A stretch of DNA of 64,000 nt from Deltaproteobacteria bacterium. GTDB lineage: Bacteria > Desulfobacterota > Binatia > UBA9968. Where the stretch lies: NCBI GenBank assembly GCA_016874755.1, contig VGTH01000001.1, positions 124,001 to 188,000 on the forward strand, written 5' to 3'. Under the pieces are notes generated by a model. It was not told where the DNA came from, did not search any database, and saw only the letters and a program-made list of their open reading frames with translations. The translations under genes and the position numbers were made by a program. Of the stretch, positions 6,981 to 15,036 are shown in pieces (within the stretch, counting starts at the first letter, position 1; the number at the start of each line of letters is the position of its first letter).

Positions 6981-9330
6981 CTGGGTCGGCATATTCGGTG
7001 CCGATCAAGGTCGCCGGGTTTGCGCCGTATCGTTCGAACGCATCGTAACCAGGCAGTTCCAACTCTCTGCACGCTTGCCACCAACCGTGCTGCACGCAGA
7101 CGACGCCGTTTACGATATTCGTGGTCACGCGCGCTTTAACTTTGATCGCACCCTTCGGCGTTTCCACAACCATCCATTCTTTGTTTTTGACGCCATATTT
7201 TAATGCGGTTTCTGGGTGAATATCCGCCGTTGGCTCGGGCAACGACTTGCGCAGGCTGGTCAGGGAGCGGTGTTGGCTGTGGACGTAGGTTGTGTTTTTC
7301 GCGTTGGTTAAGACCAGTGGGAAATCCGCGGCGACTTCGGGGTTGCTTACCGGGCTCAGCGCTGGCTCAACGTATTCGGGCATGGCTGGATAGCCGGCGG
7401 CGGCGAACTTGTGACAGTAAAGCTCGACTCGTTTGGTTGGCGTGCCGACGCCGCTGAGATTTCCGTCCTTGTTTAACCTGCTGTGCTTTTCGTAGGTGGG
7501 TTGCCGCGTGCGCGAGATCCCTCCCGGCGTGTTCTTCAATTGCTCTAGCGTGATTCCGCTAGGCTCCAGTTCATAGGCATAGCCGGCTTCGATGTCGCCG
7601 TGCCAAAAGTGTTCGTCCATGCCCATGCGCTTGGCAAGCTCGAAAAGAATCCACGTATCGGAACGGCGCTCGTGCAGCGGCTCTACCACTGCCGGGCGAT
7701 ATTGGAAGTGCGTCTTGCCTGATGGGCGATGCTCGAACGCGGTGGTGATCGCGGACATTTCCAAGAAACTCGTTGCTGGCAACACGTAATCGCAAAACCC
7801 CGCCGTTGGTGTCATGAAGAGATCAATGGCGACGCCGAATTCCAATTTGCGCAGCGCCTCGCGGGCGCGCTGCGAGTCAGCATTGGACATCACTGGGTTA
7901 CAGCCGAAAGCCAGGAACGCTTTAATCGGATAGGGCTTCTCTTCGATGATCGCGTTGAAGATGTCGTAGGAAGCACAGTTGCCCGGCGCCGCCGGCGGGC
8001 CGAGCGGCTTTTGCTCACGGCCGATGCGCAGCGCGGCGGCTTCTTTCGGCAAAAATTCTTTGCCGTCGACGTTGTTGGTCGGCAATTTGGGAAAAGCGAC
8101 GTTGCCGCCCTGTTTGTCGAAGTCACCGAGCAGGGCGTAGAGCGACGAAATCGCTCGGCTGGTTTGCGTCGCATTGGTATGCTGGCCTAGGCCGTTCCAC
8201 ATGTACAGGCTCACCGGCCGGTTGTGCGCCAGCATCAGCGCGGTCTTCCAGACTTGTTCTGCCGGAACCCAGGTGATCTTTTCCGATTTTTCCGGCGCGA
8301 ACTCAGCCGCGATTTCGCCGAGGCGTTCGAAGACGGGTTTGCAAATTAACTCGCTGCCTTCTTTGTTTTTGAGAGTGCGGGCACCAAAGAGGGCAGGGCG
8401 TACGCCGTCGCGAGAATATTGGCCGCACTCGGGATCGTAGATGACAGCTTCATTCTTAGTTTCGTCCCAAACGAGGTAGCGGTTGGCGCTGCCGTCCTTG
8501 CTGATATCCGCTTCGGTAATGACCACGCCTGTGGCTGCGTTGAGCAGGAATACTCCGTTGGTCCATTGGCGGACGAAGTCGACGTCGTACCAGCTCTCTT
8601 CGATCAAACAGTGAATCATCGCCAGCGCCAGCGCGCCGTCGGTGCCGGGGCGCACTTGCAGCAGCATGTCGGCGTTGGCGCCGATGCCAACGCGGCGCGG
8701 ATCGATGACGACGGTTTTCATGCCGCGTTTGCGCGCCTCGACGATGTCGTGGGCGAGGATCAACGACGTCGAGCTTGGGTTGTGGCCCCAAAGCAAAAAA
8801 GTTTTGCTGTGCGCCAGGTCCGGTGTCTGAATCGTCGTGCCGAACGTGAAACTAAATCCGGTGTCCTTGTGCCAGTTGCAGACGTGAGTGGTCGAGACCC
8901 AATTCGGGCTGCCGTAAAGATATAAGAACCGGCCGAGCCAGCGCTCGACGTCGTCCACCGAGGTGCCGCTCTTGGTGCCTTTGCCGAGCGCCATCGCTTT
9001 GGCGCCATGCTGCTCGCGGATCGCGAGAAGTTTTCTCGCGATGTCGTCGAGCGCTTCCTCCCAACTGACACGCTGCCAGCCGGGATCGGTCTCAGTCTTT
9101 GGCCGCGTGCGCTTGAGCGGGTAATTCAAACGATCGGGGTTGTAGACCAGCTCCGGCGCAGCCTTGCCTTTGATGCACATGACGCCGCCGTTGGGATGAT
9201 CGTGGTCTGGGTCGAGCGAAATGACGCGGCCGTTCTGGACTGTTGCGATCGTGGCGCAGTGCGCAGTGCACAAGGCGCAGTAGCCACGAATTTTCTCTTG
9301 CGAATTTGGGGATTGCGCGGCTTTGGACAT
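6925..9330 (-). CDS. Molybdopterin oxidoreductase, acetylene-hydratase/DMSO-reductase superfamily
   Basis: 801 residues. The N-terminus holds a [4Fe-4S] site, C18-x2-C21-x3-C25 and C52 (in CIKG). The Mo/W-bis-MGD domains follow, and the C-terminal dinucleotide-binding barrel starts near FPLVLTNAKNTTYVHSQHRSL. Cys-151 in TTHVCNWHKDTG sits where the protein ligand to the metal lies in this superfamily, as in acetylene hydratase and periplasmic nitrate reductase. No Tat signal is visible, so it is probably cytoplasmic. No electron-transfer subunit is adjacent; the nearest neighbour is an FAD dehydrogenase in the same orientation 140 bp upstream. Substrate unknown. Confidence 0.88.
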   Translation of the reverse strand: MSKAAQSPNSQEKIRGYCALCTAHCATIATVQNGRVISLDPDHDHPNGGVMCIKGKAAPELVYNPDRLNYPLKRTRPKTETDPGWQRVSWEEALDDIARKLLAIREQHGAKAMALGKGTKSGTSVDDVERWLGRFLYLYGSPNWVSTTHVCNWHKDTGFSFTFGTTIQTPDLAHSKTFLLWGHNPSSTSLILAHDIVEARKRGMKTVVIDPRRVGIGANADMLLQVRPGTDGALALAMIHCLIEESWYDVDFVRQWTNGVFLLNAATGVVITEADISKDGSANRYLVWDETKNEAVIYDPECGQYSRDGVRPALFGARTLKNKEGSELICKPVFERLGEIAAEFAPEKSEKITWVPAEQVWKTALMLAHNRPVSLYMWNGLGQHTNATQTSRAISSLYALLGDFDKQGGNVAFPKLPTNNVDGKEFLPKEAAALRIGREQKPLGPPAAPGNCASYDIFNAIIEEKPYPIKAFLAFGCNPVMSNADSQRAREALRKLEFGVAIDLFMTPTAGFCDYVLPATSFLEMSAITTAFEHRPSGKTHFQYRPAVVEPLHERRSDTWILFELAKRMGMDEHFWHGDIEAGYAYELEPSGITLEQLKNTPGGISRTRQPTYEKHSRLNKDGNLSGVGTPTKRVELYCHKFAAAGYPAMPEYVEPALSPVSNPEVAADFPLVLTNAKNTTYVHSQHRSLTSLRKSLPEPTADIHPETALKYGVKNKEWMVVETPKGAIKVKARVTTNIVNGVVCVQHGWWQACRELELPGYDAFERYGANPATLIGTEYADPVSGSLPHRSYLCRVRSAA

Positions 9331-9386
9331 GGGCTCTCCGTTGTTGTCTCGGTTTTTATACTACGCAAATAAGAAAAATGCTTCTA

Positions 9387-9455
9387 ACCACGAAACACAC
9401 GAAAATCACGAAAAACGGCTACGCGCAGTCAATCTTTTCGTGTCTTTCGTGGTTT
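9387..9455. repeat. Dispersed palindromic repeat, copy 2
   Basis: ACCACGAAACACACGAAAATC pairs imperfectly with the distal TTTTCGTGTCTTTCGTGGTTT. Same CACGAAG-type arms as the copies near 11.0, 22.6, 24.3 and 38.5 kb. It lies between two minus-strand genes. Confidence 0.65.
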
Positions 9456-9470
9456 TGGTCTTTCTAGATT

Positions 9471-10949
9471 TCAATCCAGCTCGGGTCGATTCGGTTTGCC
9501 GACAAATCCCGGGCCGAATCCTGCTTCGTGCGCGGCCCAGGCTCCGGCGACTCGGCCGCTGAAAATCGACGGCCCCAGCATGGTTCCTTCAAGGCCGTGT
9601 TTGCCGTTGATATGGCCGCCCGCGCACCCGGCGACTTCGCCGGCGGCGTAGAGGCCGGGGATGGGTTCGAAGTATTTGTTCAACGCGCGGCAATGCAAAT
9701 CGGTTTTGACGCCGCCGAAATTTTTTCTTGCGAGCGGAAAAATCTGAATCGCGTAGTAGGGCGGCGTATCGAACTTCTTCGAGCCTTTGAGCGGCTTACC
9801 AAATCTTTTTTCCTTGTCGAGATCGGTATCGAAGCAATTGTTGTACTCTTCAATCTCCGCAAGAAAGTTCTTGACGTCTTCGAAGCCGCAATTCTGCGCC
9901 AACTCTACGAGCGTGTGGCCTTTCTTGATGAACGACGAGTTGTTCAACATCTCTTCAATCTTGCCTCGATCAATGACTTCGCCGTGTCTGTAATATGGGT
10001 CGGCTACGTCCATTTTGGCCAGCATCGGCGTGTCTGCAACTGCCCAGGCGTGCGGCGGATTCTGCCGAAGCACAGCGGGCGTTGCCGAGGCGCCGCCGGT
10101 GACTGCTTCGTTATGAAAGCGTCTGCCTTGCTGATTGAACCAGAGATAGCCCGGCACTTGGCGAAACGCGACACCGCGGCGCTGCTGCGGATCGCGATAA
10201 TCGGGTGTGGCGAAGACATAAAACCAGATGTCGCCCATGTGGGTGAGGTATCCGCCAAGTGCTTCGATCATCTTGTGGCCTTCGCCTTTGGCGTTGGCGC
10301 CTGAGCCTTCCATGACTCTGAATTTTTTGAATTCCGGGCGGTGCTCCAAGACCATGTCCAAATTCGAGTTGAATCCCCCGGTGGTAACAATCGTAGTCTT
10401 GCTGCGGACTTCGATGGTTTCATGGCCCTTGGTTGCCATCGCGCCACAGACGCGGCCTTGTTGGGTCAGGAGCTTGGTGACGGAGACATCGGTCAAAACC
10501 GTGATGTTCGGCATGGTCTCCGCAGTTTTGATGATTGCGGTCATGAGGCCCAAGCCGTTATTCGATGGCTGATGCCAGCGCGGCACGCGATTGCCTTCCT
10601 GGTGTTTCAAGTCAATCCACTTGACGCCGCAACTTTCGCCCCAGTGGTAGAGATCGTGCAGGGAATGCTCGATGTAATAACGTGCCCAGACTTCGTCGGC
10701 CGCACCGCCGCCGAACTTGATCCAATCCGCGAGCGCGACGTCGGGCGTGTCTTCGATGCCTTTCGATTTTTGCAGCGGCGTGCCGACGATGCAGCAACCG
10801 CCGCCAGAGATGGCCGCGGTGCCGCCGCATTCGCCGGCTTTTTCCAAGACGACGCATTTGCCGCCGGCTCTAGCGACTTCGATGGCGGCTGGTATGCCTG
10901 CGCCGCCGCCGCCGATGATCGCTACGTCGGTTTGGATGGGATTGGCGAT
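9471..10949 (-). CDS. FAD-dependent dehydrogenase, fumarate reductase/tricarballylate dehydrogenase-like; start codon abnormal
   Basis: About 492 residues. The FAD-binding motif VAIIGGGGAGIPAAIEVAR near the N-terminus and the ending GLYAAGEVAGCAGGHINGKHG place it in the succinate dehydrogenase/fumarate reductase flavoprotein family. No ATG, GTG or TTG precedes the FAD motif in frame; the in-frame stop is at 10977-10979. An AGGAG at 10956-10960 is followed after 6 nt by ATC (10947-10949), exactly where an ATG is expected. The first standard start, TTG at 10847, would remove the FAD motif. Either a rare ATC start, a point mutation or a sequence error. Probably linked to the molybdoenzyme downstream. 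Confidence 0.8.
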   Translation of the reverse strand: MANPIQTDVAIIGGGGAGIPAAIEVARAGGKCVVLEKAGECGGTAAISGGGCCIVGTPLQKSKGIEDTPDVALADWIKFGGGAADEVWARYYIEHSLHDLYHWGESCGVKWIDLKHQEGNRVPRWHQPSNNGLGLMTAIIKTAETMPNITVLTDVSVTKLLTQQGRVCGAMATKGHETIEVRSKTTIVTTGGFNSNLDMVLEHRPEFKKFRVMEGSGANAKGEGHKMIEALGGYLTHMGDIWFYVFATPDYRDPQQRRGVAFRQVPGYLWFNQQGRRFHNEAVTGGASATPAVLRQNPPHAWAVADTPMLAKMDVADPYYRHGEVIDRGKIEEMLNNSSFIKKGHTLVELAQNCGFEDVKNFLAEIEEYNNCFDTDLDKEKRFGKPLKGSKKFDTPPYYAIQIFPLARKNFGGVKTDLHCRALNKYFEPIPGLYAAGEVAGCAGGHINGKHGLEGTMLGPSIFSGRVAGAWAAHEAGFGPGFVGKPNRPELD

Positions 10950-11017
10950 GACAAACTCCTCATCTAGTGTAATGTCTCACTAATAGACGTGCTTGTTGTT
11001 GTGACACGCTCGCATGT

Positions 11018-11104
11018 TTTTCACCACGAAGATCACGAAGGGACACGAAGTTCGGAAAAGAATTTACTGTTTCTTCTCTTAGCTTCGCGTCCTTCGTGGT
11101 GAAA
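11018..11104. repeat. Dispersed palindromic repeat, copy 3
   Basis: TTTTTCACCACGAAGATCACG at the left end pairs with CGCGTCCTTCGTGGTGAAAA at the right end; the core contains ACACGAAGTTCGGAAAAGAA. Clearest example of the family, with arms of about 20 bp. Confidence 0.8.
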
Positions 11105-11180
11105 ATCCCCCTTTTGGGCTCCAGCCACAAATTTGGCATAATGCACAATCAGCGTGCTGCCGCAAAAACCATTCGGAGTC

Positions 11181-11257
11181 CTTCGACAGGCTCAGGAGGA
11201 ACGGATCGGAGGTCAAAATCGTTCGTGAAAATTCCGTTCATGCTGAACCCGTCGAAG
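11181..11257. repeat. Imperfect inverted repeat with TTCGACAGGCTCAGG arm
   Basis: CTTCGACAGGCTCAGGAGGA plus ACGG (11181-11204) is roughly complementary to CCGTTCATGCTGAACCCGTC plus GAAG (11234-11257). This is a different sequence family from the CACGAAG repeats. No coding frame is seen through it. Confidence 0.6.
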
Positions 11258-11499
11258 TATTCCAGGGTTTTGCGGCTCATCTCTCTGAGCGACGCTCTAT
11301 CATGAACGGGTTTGCCTGGAAACCCCACCTAGACTGTTCTTGCCAAGCTCCCGCTTCAAGGTAAGCGGAGGTTGTGTTCTCTTGTTTGCTATTCTGCTGG
11401 CAAATAGCCAACCCGATTGATTACAATAAGACGAGGCCAAGTTTCGAATAGGAATCTTTCTTTGCGGCCTTTGCGCGAGATATCCCGAGTTGCAAATTC

Positions 11500-13101
11500 A
11501 TGGCTGAAATCTTTCTAAGCTACGCCAACGAAGATCGCGAAACCGCCGGCAGAGTCGCTAAGCTTTTGGAATCGGCGGGTTGGACCGTGTGGTGGGATCG
11601 GCGCATTCCGGCGGGGCGCACTTGGCGTTCGGTGATCGAAGACGCGCTGACCGAGATGCGCTGCATGGTGGTGCTCTGGTCGAGCAACTCCATCGATAGT
11701 CATTGGGTGAAGGAAGAGGCCGAAGAGGCGCGGGCGCTCAATAAATTGATTCCGGTGTTGATCGAACCCGTCAATCCACCGGTGGGGTTTCGTTCGATTC
11801 AAGCGGCCGACCTCACCGACTATGACGGATCGAAAGACACCGAAGGGTCGCGTCAGCTGATTGCGGATCTACAGTCGCTGCTCGGCAAGGCGGCACCAAA
11901 ATCAACCGAACCGAAGATCGGTGCGGAACCGCCGGAGAATCGCCGGGCCGAAGGCTCAAGCCAGCCGCGCGACAAGCCAGCTGAACCCGAGCGGCAAGCT
12001 GTTATTGGTGAGAAGGTCAGGCATCCCGCCTCTTTGCCGCGCAGTCTTTTAAACACGAACTGGCAAGCGATCGGTGCGGGCGGCGCCGCGCTGGCGCTCG
12101 CATTGGGTGCGTGGTGGTTTTGGCCCAAGGGACAAACACCAGTGACGACATCAGAGCCGCCGCAGCAAAAGATTGTTGCTGAAGCTCCGCCGCCGGCGCG
12201 GCTGGTGAGATTGGGGGTAAAAAGCAGCGCCACTCAGTTTAAACCCGGCGAAACCAGACCGCTACTTCTTGAAGCTGAATACTCCGATGGCGCGTTGAAA
12301 GAGATCAAGGAGTCGGTCACGTGGACTAGCAGTGATACCAAAATTGCCCAAGTCGACGTTAATGGTAATGTCAAAGCGCTCGCGCCTGGAAGGGCCAGCA
12401 TTACCGCGCGACACGGTGAAGTTGTCAGCGGTGATTGGGCGTTGACGGTGGAAGCACCGCCACCGCAGGTTGTCGAGGTGCCGCCGGTCGCGAAGAAGGC
12501 CGAGCCCGCGGTGGCCAAAGCGCCTGAGCTGCCCGTGCAGGCGCCGGAACCGGTGAAGTTGACGACCTTATCGATCGGCACCGCGCGCCGAGAGATGCGG
12601 CCCGGGGAAAAGTTGCCATTGCGGGTGAGAGCGAGATTTTCCGACGGCAGCGAAAAGTATGCGCTGAGCAATGTTGAATGGCAGACGAGCGATGGCCGAG
12701 TCGCAGCGATCAATAGCCGTGGCGAGCTGGAAGCGCTGAGCGTGGGCCGCGTCGAGATTCGTGCCCGCGCTGAAGGTGTCGCGAGCGCCCCGGTTTCGAT
12801 AAGAGTTGCCGAAGCGCCAAAGCCGCTGGAGCCGATCCAACCAAAGCTTCCCGAGATGACTTTACGGCCGAAGGAGCCGCAGCAATATCTTGATTTAGAA
12901 TCGTTGCGCGCGCGTGTCGCGCCCTATCTGAGCCGCGCGAAAAGCTACCGCGCGCAAGGCAACTACGCCGGCGCCCTAGGTGAATTGGAACGCGCCCGCG
13001 CGCTCGACCCGTCGAACGCAGAAGTTCGCCAAGAAATCGATCAAACGCGCAAGGCCTGCAACGCCGAGCGCAGTCTAGGGTATAACGTGAATTGTGGGTG
13101 A
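11500..13101 (+). CDS. Membrane-anchored TIR protein with two BIG2 (Ig-like) domains
   Basis: 533 residues in four parts. An N-terminal TIR domain (about 1-130) opens EIFLSYANEDRETAGRVA, has WTVWWDRRIPAG, and carries SHWVKEEAEEAR, where Glu-73 (WxxxE) fits the catalytic Glu of NAD-cleaving TIR domains. A charged linker leads to one membrane helix (about 189-208, GAGGAALALALGAWWFW). Two BIG2-like domains follow (about 230-318 and 352-440; each has TWTSSDTKIAQVD or EWQTSDGRVAAIN and ends with a GRxxI(T/R)AR strand). A helical TPR-like tail (about 470-525, YRAQGNYAGALGELERARAL) ends the protein. TIR would face the cytoplasm and BIG2 the periplasm. No partner nuclease or cyclase is adjacent. Confidence 0.88.
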   Translation: MAEIFLSYANEDRETAGRVAKLLESAGWTVWWDRRIPAGRTWRSVIEDALTEMRCMVVLWSSNSIDSHWVKEEAEEARALNKLIPVLIEPVNPPVGFRSIQAADLTDYDGSKDTEGSRQLIADLQSLLGKAAPKSTEPKIGAEPPENRRAEGSSQPRDKPAEPERQAVIGEKVRHPASLPRSLLNTNWQAIGAGGAALALALGAWWFWPKGQTPVTTSEPPQQKIVAEAPPPARLVRLGVKSSATQFKPGETRPLLLEAEYSDGALKEIKESVTWTSSDTKIAQVDVNGNVKALAPGRASITARHGEVVSGDWALTVEAPPPQVVEVPPVAKKAEPAVAKAPELPVQAPEPVKLTTLSIGTARREMRPGEKLPLRVRARFSDGSEKYALSNVEWQTSDGRVAAINSRGELEALSVGRVEIRARAEGVASAPVSIRVAEAPKPLEPIQPKLPEMTLRPKEPQQYLDLESLRARVAPYLSRAKSYRAQGNYAGALGELERARALDPSNAEVRQEIDQTRKACNAERSLGYNVNCG

Positions 13102-13146
13102 AGGTTTGATCTGCAAGCGTGCCGCACAAGTGGATGGATATGGCGC

Positions 13147-13180
13147 AAAAAAGCAGATGCTTCGCTTCGCTCAGCATGAC
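13147..13180. repeat. Short dispersed repeat AAAGCAGATGCTTCGCTTCG, copy A
   Basis: AAAAGCAGAT(G)CTTCGCTTCG followed by CTCAGCATGAC. A near-identical unit lies at 50481-50513, there with CTTCGCTTGCG and CAGGATGAC. Both copies are intergenic. Confidence 0.65.
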
Positions 13181-13228
13181 ACCTGGTTAGCAGTTCCTGA
13201 AACACCGCCGGAGTAGTTCTGACGGATT

Positions 13229-13257
13229 CCCCCCTTTGACAAAGGGGGGCAGGGGGG
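13229..13257. repeat. G/C-run hairpin between convergent genes
   Basis: CCCCCCTTTG (13229-13238) pairs with CAAAGGGGGG (13240-13249), followed by a second GGGGGG and then ATTTTCC. It lies between convergent genes and could act as a bidirectional terminator-like hairpin, though it lacks a long T-run. Confidence 0.6.
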
Positions 13258-13304
13258 ATTTTCCAAAGAGGGGAGACGCAGAGCCAAAGAGCGCAGCGAC
13301 AAAA

Positions 13305-14144
13305 CTAACGCCGGCCGCGCTGCTCGTCGCGTTGGGCGCGCTCGGGCTCTTCGGTCATCTGGTAACCGACGGTTTCAGCGGTGGCGACGATGGCGTCCCA
13401 GTTTAACTGACGGGCGCCTAAGAGCGATTGGCTTTCCTGGATTTTGCCGCGAATGTCCCCGCCGGGATCCCAGAAGCGGCCCTGTATCGAATTGGCCCGT
13501 ATATAGTTCAAGAACTCGCTCAGGCCCGTAAGGGCGCTGCGCAATTCCTTGGCAGCTTGGTTAAGCTGATCGTCGCTAGCTCGGTTGCGCCGGTTTAGTT
13601 CAACGCGGATTTTTCTGATCTCGTCGAGCAGCGCGCCATCGGCGCCAAGGTTTCTTAGCTGAGTCTCGGTTTCACGGCTCAAGTCAAAAGCGACGCCACG
13701 GTCGCGCGCCAAAGTGGCAACACGCCTGGGGTCGACGCCTTCTTTGAGCGCGAAGGTGACTTCTTGTAGCGAGAACGGGTTGCGCGTTGCCGGCGGCGGC
13801 ACGCTTGAACCGGGCGCGCGGACGAGCGTCAAGCCGCGATAGAGCCGCGCCACATGCTCGTCGTTAAATTGCAGCAACGGACGATCGAAAGCGGCACGCG
13901 CCTCGGCGTATCGTCCCGAGTTGTAGTGGGCCCGGCCAACATAAGTCCAAACGCTTTCGCGCAGCGGCCCAGAGTAGGTCGAGTAGCCGCTATCGACGGC
14001 GGTAACTCGATTGAAATAGGTTAACGCGTTCTCTGGCTCAGCGCGCGATAGGGCTTGGCGTCCAAGTTGAAAGTCGCCCTGATTGCCAAGCGAAGTGCAG
14101 CCGGCGAAAAACAGGAAACCGATCAGTAAACGCAGGTGCTTCAC
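13305..14144 (-). CDS. TPR-containing lipoprotein
   Basis: 279 residues, GTG start, short signal peptide and lipobox FFAGC (Cys-16). The first half holds TPR-like helices (LGRQALSRAEPENALTYFNR, YVGRAHYNSGRYAEARAAFD). The middle contains VDPRRVATLARDRGVAFDLS, then LRNLGADGALLDEIRK, a short helical module recurrent in bacterial signalling and envelope proteins. Function is not known. It follows the SYLF gene with a 14-bp gap on the same strand, so the two are probably co-transcribed. Confidence 0.8.
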   Translation of the reverse strand: MKHLRLLIGFLFFAGCTSLGNQGDFQLGRQALSRAEPENALTYFNRVTAVDSGYSTYSGPLRESVWTYVGRAHYNSGRYAEARAAFDRPLLQFNDEHVARLYRGLTLVRAPGSSVPPPATRNPFSLQEVTFALKEGVDPRRVATLARDRGVAFDLSRETETQLRNLGADGALLDEIRKIRVELNRRNRASDDQLNQAAKELRSALTGLSEFLNYIRANSIQGRFWDPGGDIRGKIQESQSLLGARQLNWDAIVATAETVGYQMTEEPERAQRDEQRGRR

Positions 14145-14158
14145 GAGATCTATCGGGG

Positions 14159-14818
14159 CTAATACTTGCCCAGCGCTTGGATTAATTTCTGCGCGCCCGC
14201 CGTCGGTTTAACATCGCCGGCAAGTATGTCTCTGGCGAAAACGCGCTTGCCGTAGTATTGCTCGTTGGCGTCGTTGCGTGTGCCGATGACGGTGCCTTCC
14301 AATGAAAGACCGGCGAACAAGCCTTGGCTGCGGCTGTAGGTGTAAACGGCCGCGTTGATTGTGAGTCCCGCTTCCGCAGAACGGCCGACTGGTCCGGCCG
14401 CAGCGCTTAAGTTGCCGCCGAGGGTCACGTTACTATCGTAGGAAAAGGCTTTGACGGCCTCGTGGGTGTTGAGCACCAGGACAAATTCGGTGACTTGTGC
14501 TCCTGCTTGAAAGCCAAAACCGATACCGCCGGTGCCGATGGCCGAGGGTGCGCTCCAGCCTTTTTCCGCGCGCGCGATTACGAGACCCGTGCCGCCGCGC
14601 ACGCTGCCGATGAATCCCGCTTTGGTCACCGTGAGAATCGCCAATCCTTTGGCTTCGCGCAGAACCGCGCGTGGGATGGCTTGTTCGGGAATTTCTTGGA
14701 AGCGCTGAATGATCGTGACGGCTTGATCGATGTCGTCCTGCAAAGTGGCTTGCGCGGAAGAGGCGATGAGACACACTAGGCATGAAGCCACGATCCATGA
14801 AAAAACTTGCTTTCTCAT
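14159..14818 (-). CDS. Secreted SYLF/YSC84-domain protein
   Basis: 219 residues from the ATG at 14818, preceded by GGAGG at 6-nt spacing; the frame is open 16 codons further but lacks such a site. Signal peptide MRKQVFSWIVASCLVCLIAS, cleaved near SAQA. The mature protein has the SYLF features AKGLAILTVTKAGFIGSVRGG, GTGGIGFGFQAGAQ, VLVLNTHEAV and GLFAGLSLEG. SYLF domains bind lipids. A periplasmic or outer-membrane-linked role is inferred. Probably in an operon with the lipoprotein downstream. Confidence 0.9.
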   Translation of the reverse strand: MRKQVFSWIVASCLVCLIASSAQATLQDDIDQAVTIIQRFQEIPEQAIPRAVLREAKGLAILTVTKAGFIGSVRGGTGLVIARAEKGWSAPSAIGTGGIGFGFQAGAQVTEFVLVLNTHEAVKAFSYDSNVTLGGNLSAAAGPVGRSAEAGLTINAAVYTYSRSQGLFAGLSLEGTVIGTRNDANEQYYGKRVFARDILAGDVKPTAGAQKLIQALGKY

Positions 14819-15036
14819 AGTGGTCCTCCGTTGTTGTGATGCGAGTGCCGGGCGGAAAGGATTCACACCTAAAGACGATAACTCGCAGCGGTGAGTGAAG
14901 CAAACAAGTGAGCCGCCATACGGCTACCACCGGCCGTGCCAGTGGCCTATTGGCTAAACGCTGTCAGAGTACTCGTTAAGAAGCGCGGGCACGAGCGACC
15001 GAGAAAGACGGTTAACGATTTCGTCGCGAAAGGGCG

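Larger units (their letters stand above)
10950..11499. other. Gene-free interval with two repeat types
   Basis: No supported gene lies in these 550 bp. It holds the copy-3 palindromic repeat (11018-11104) and an imperfect inverted repeat (11181-11257). The last part has no repeat I can assign, apart from a short TTTGCGGCCTTTGCGCGAGA fragment just upstream of the TIR gene that resembles the right arm of copy 1. Confidence 0.7.

Noticed and set aside
10950-11499. tRNA or small RNA gene in the long gap before the TIR gene
   Set aside because: Only repeat hairpins are visible; no tRNA cloverleaf elements.
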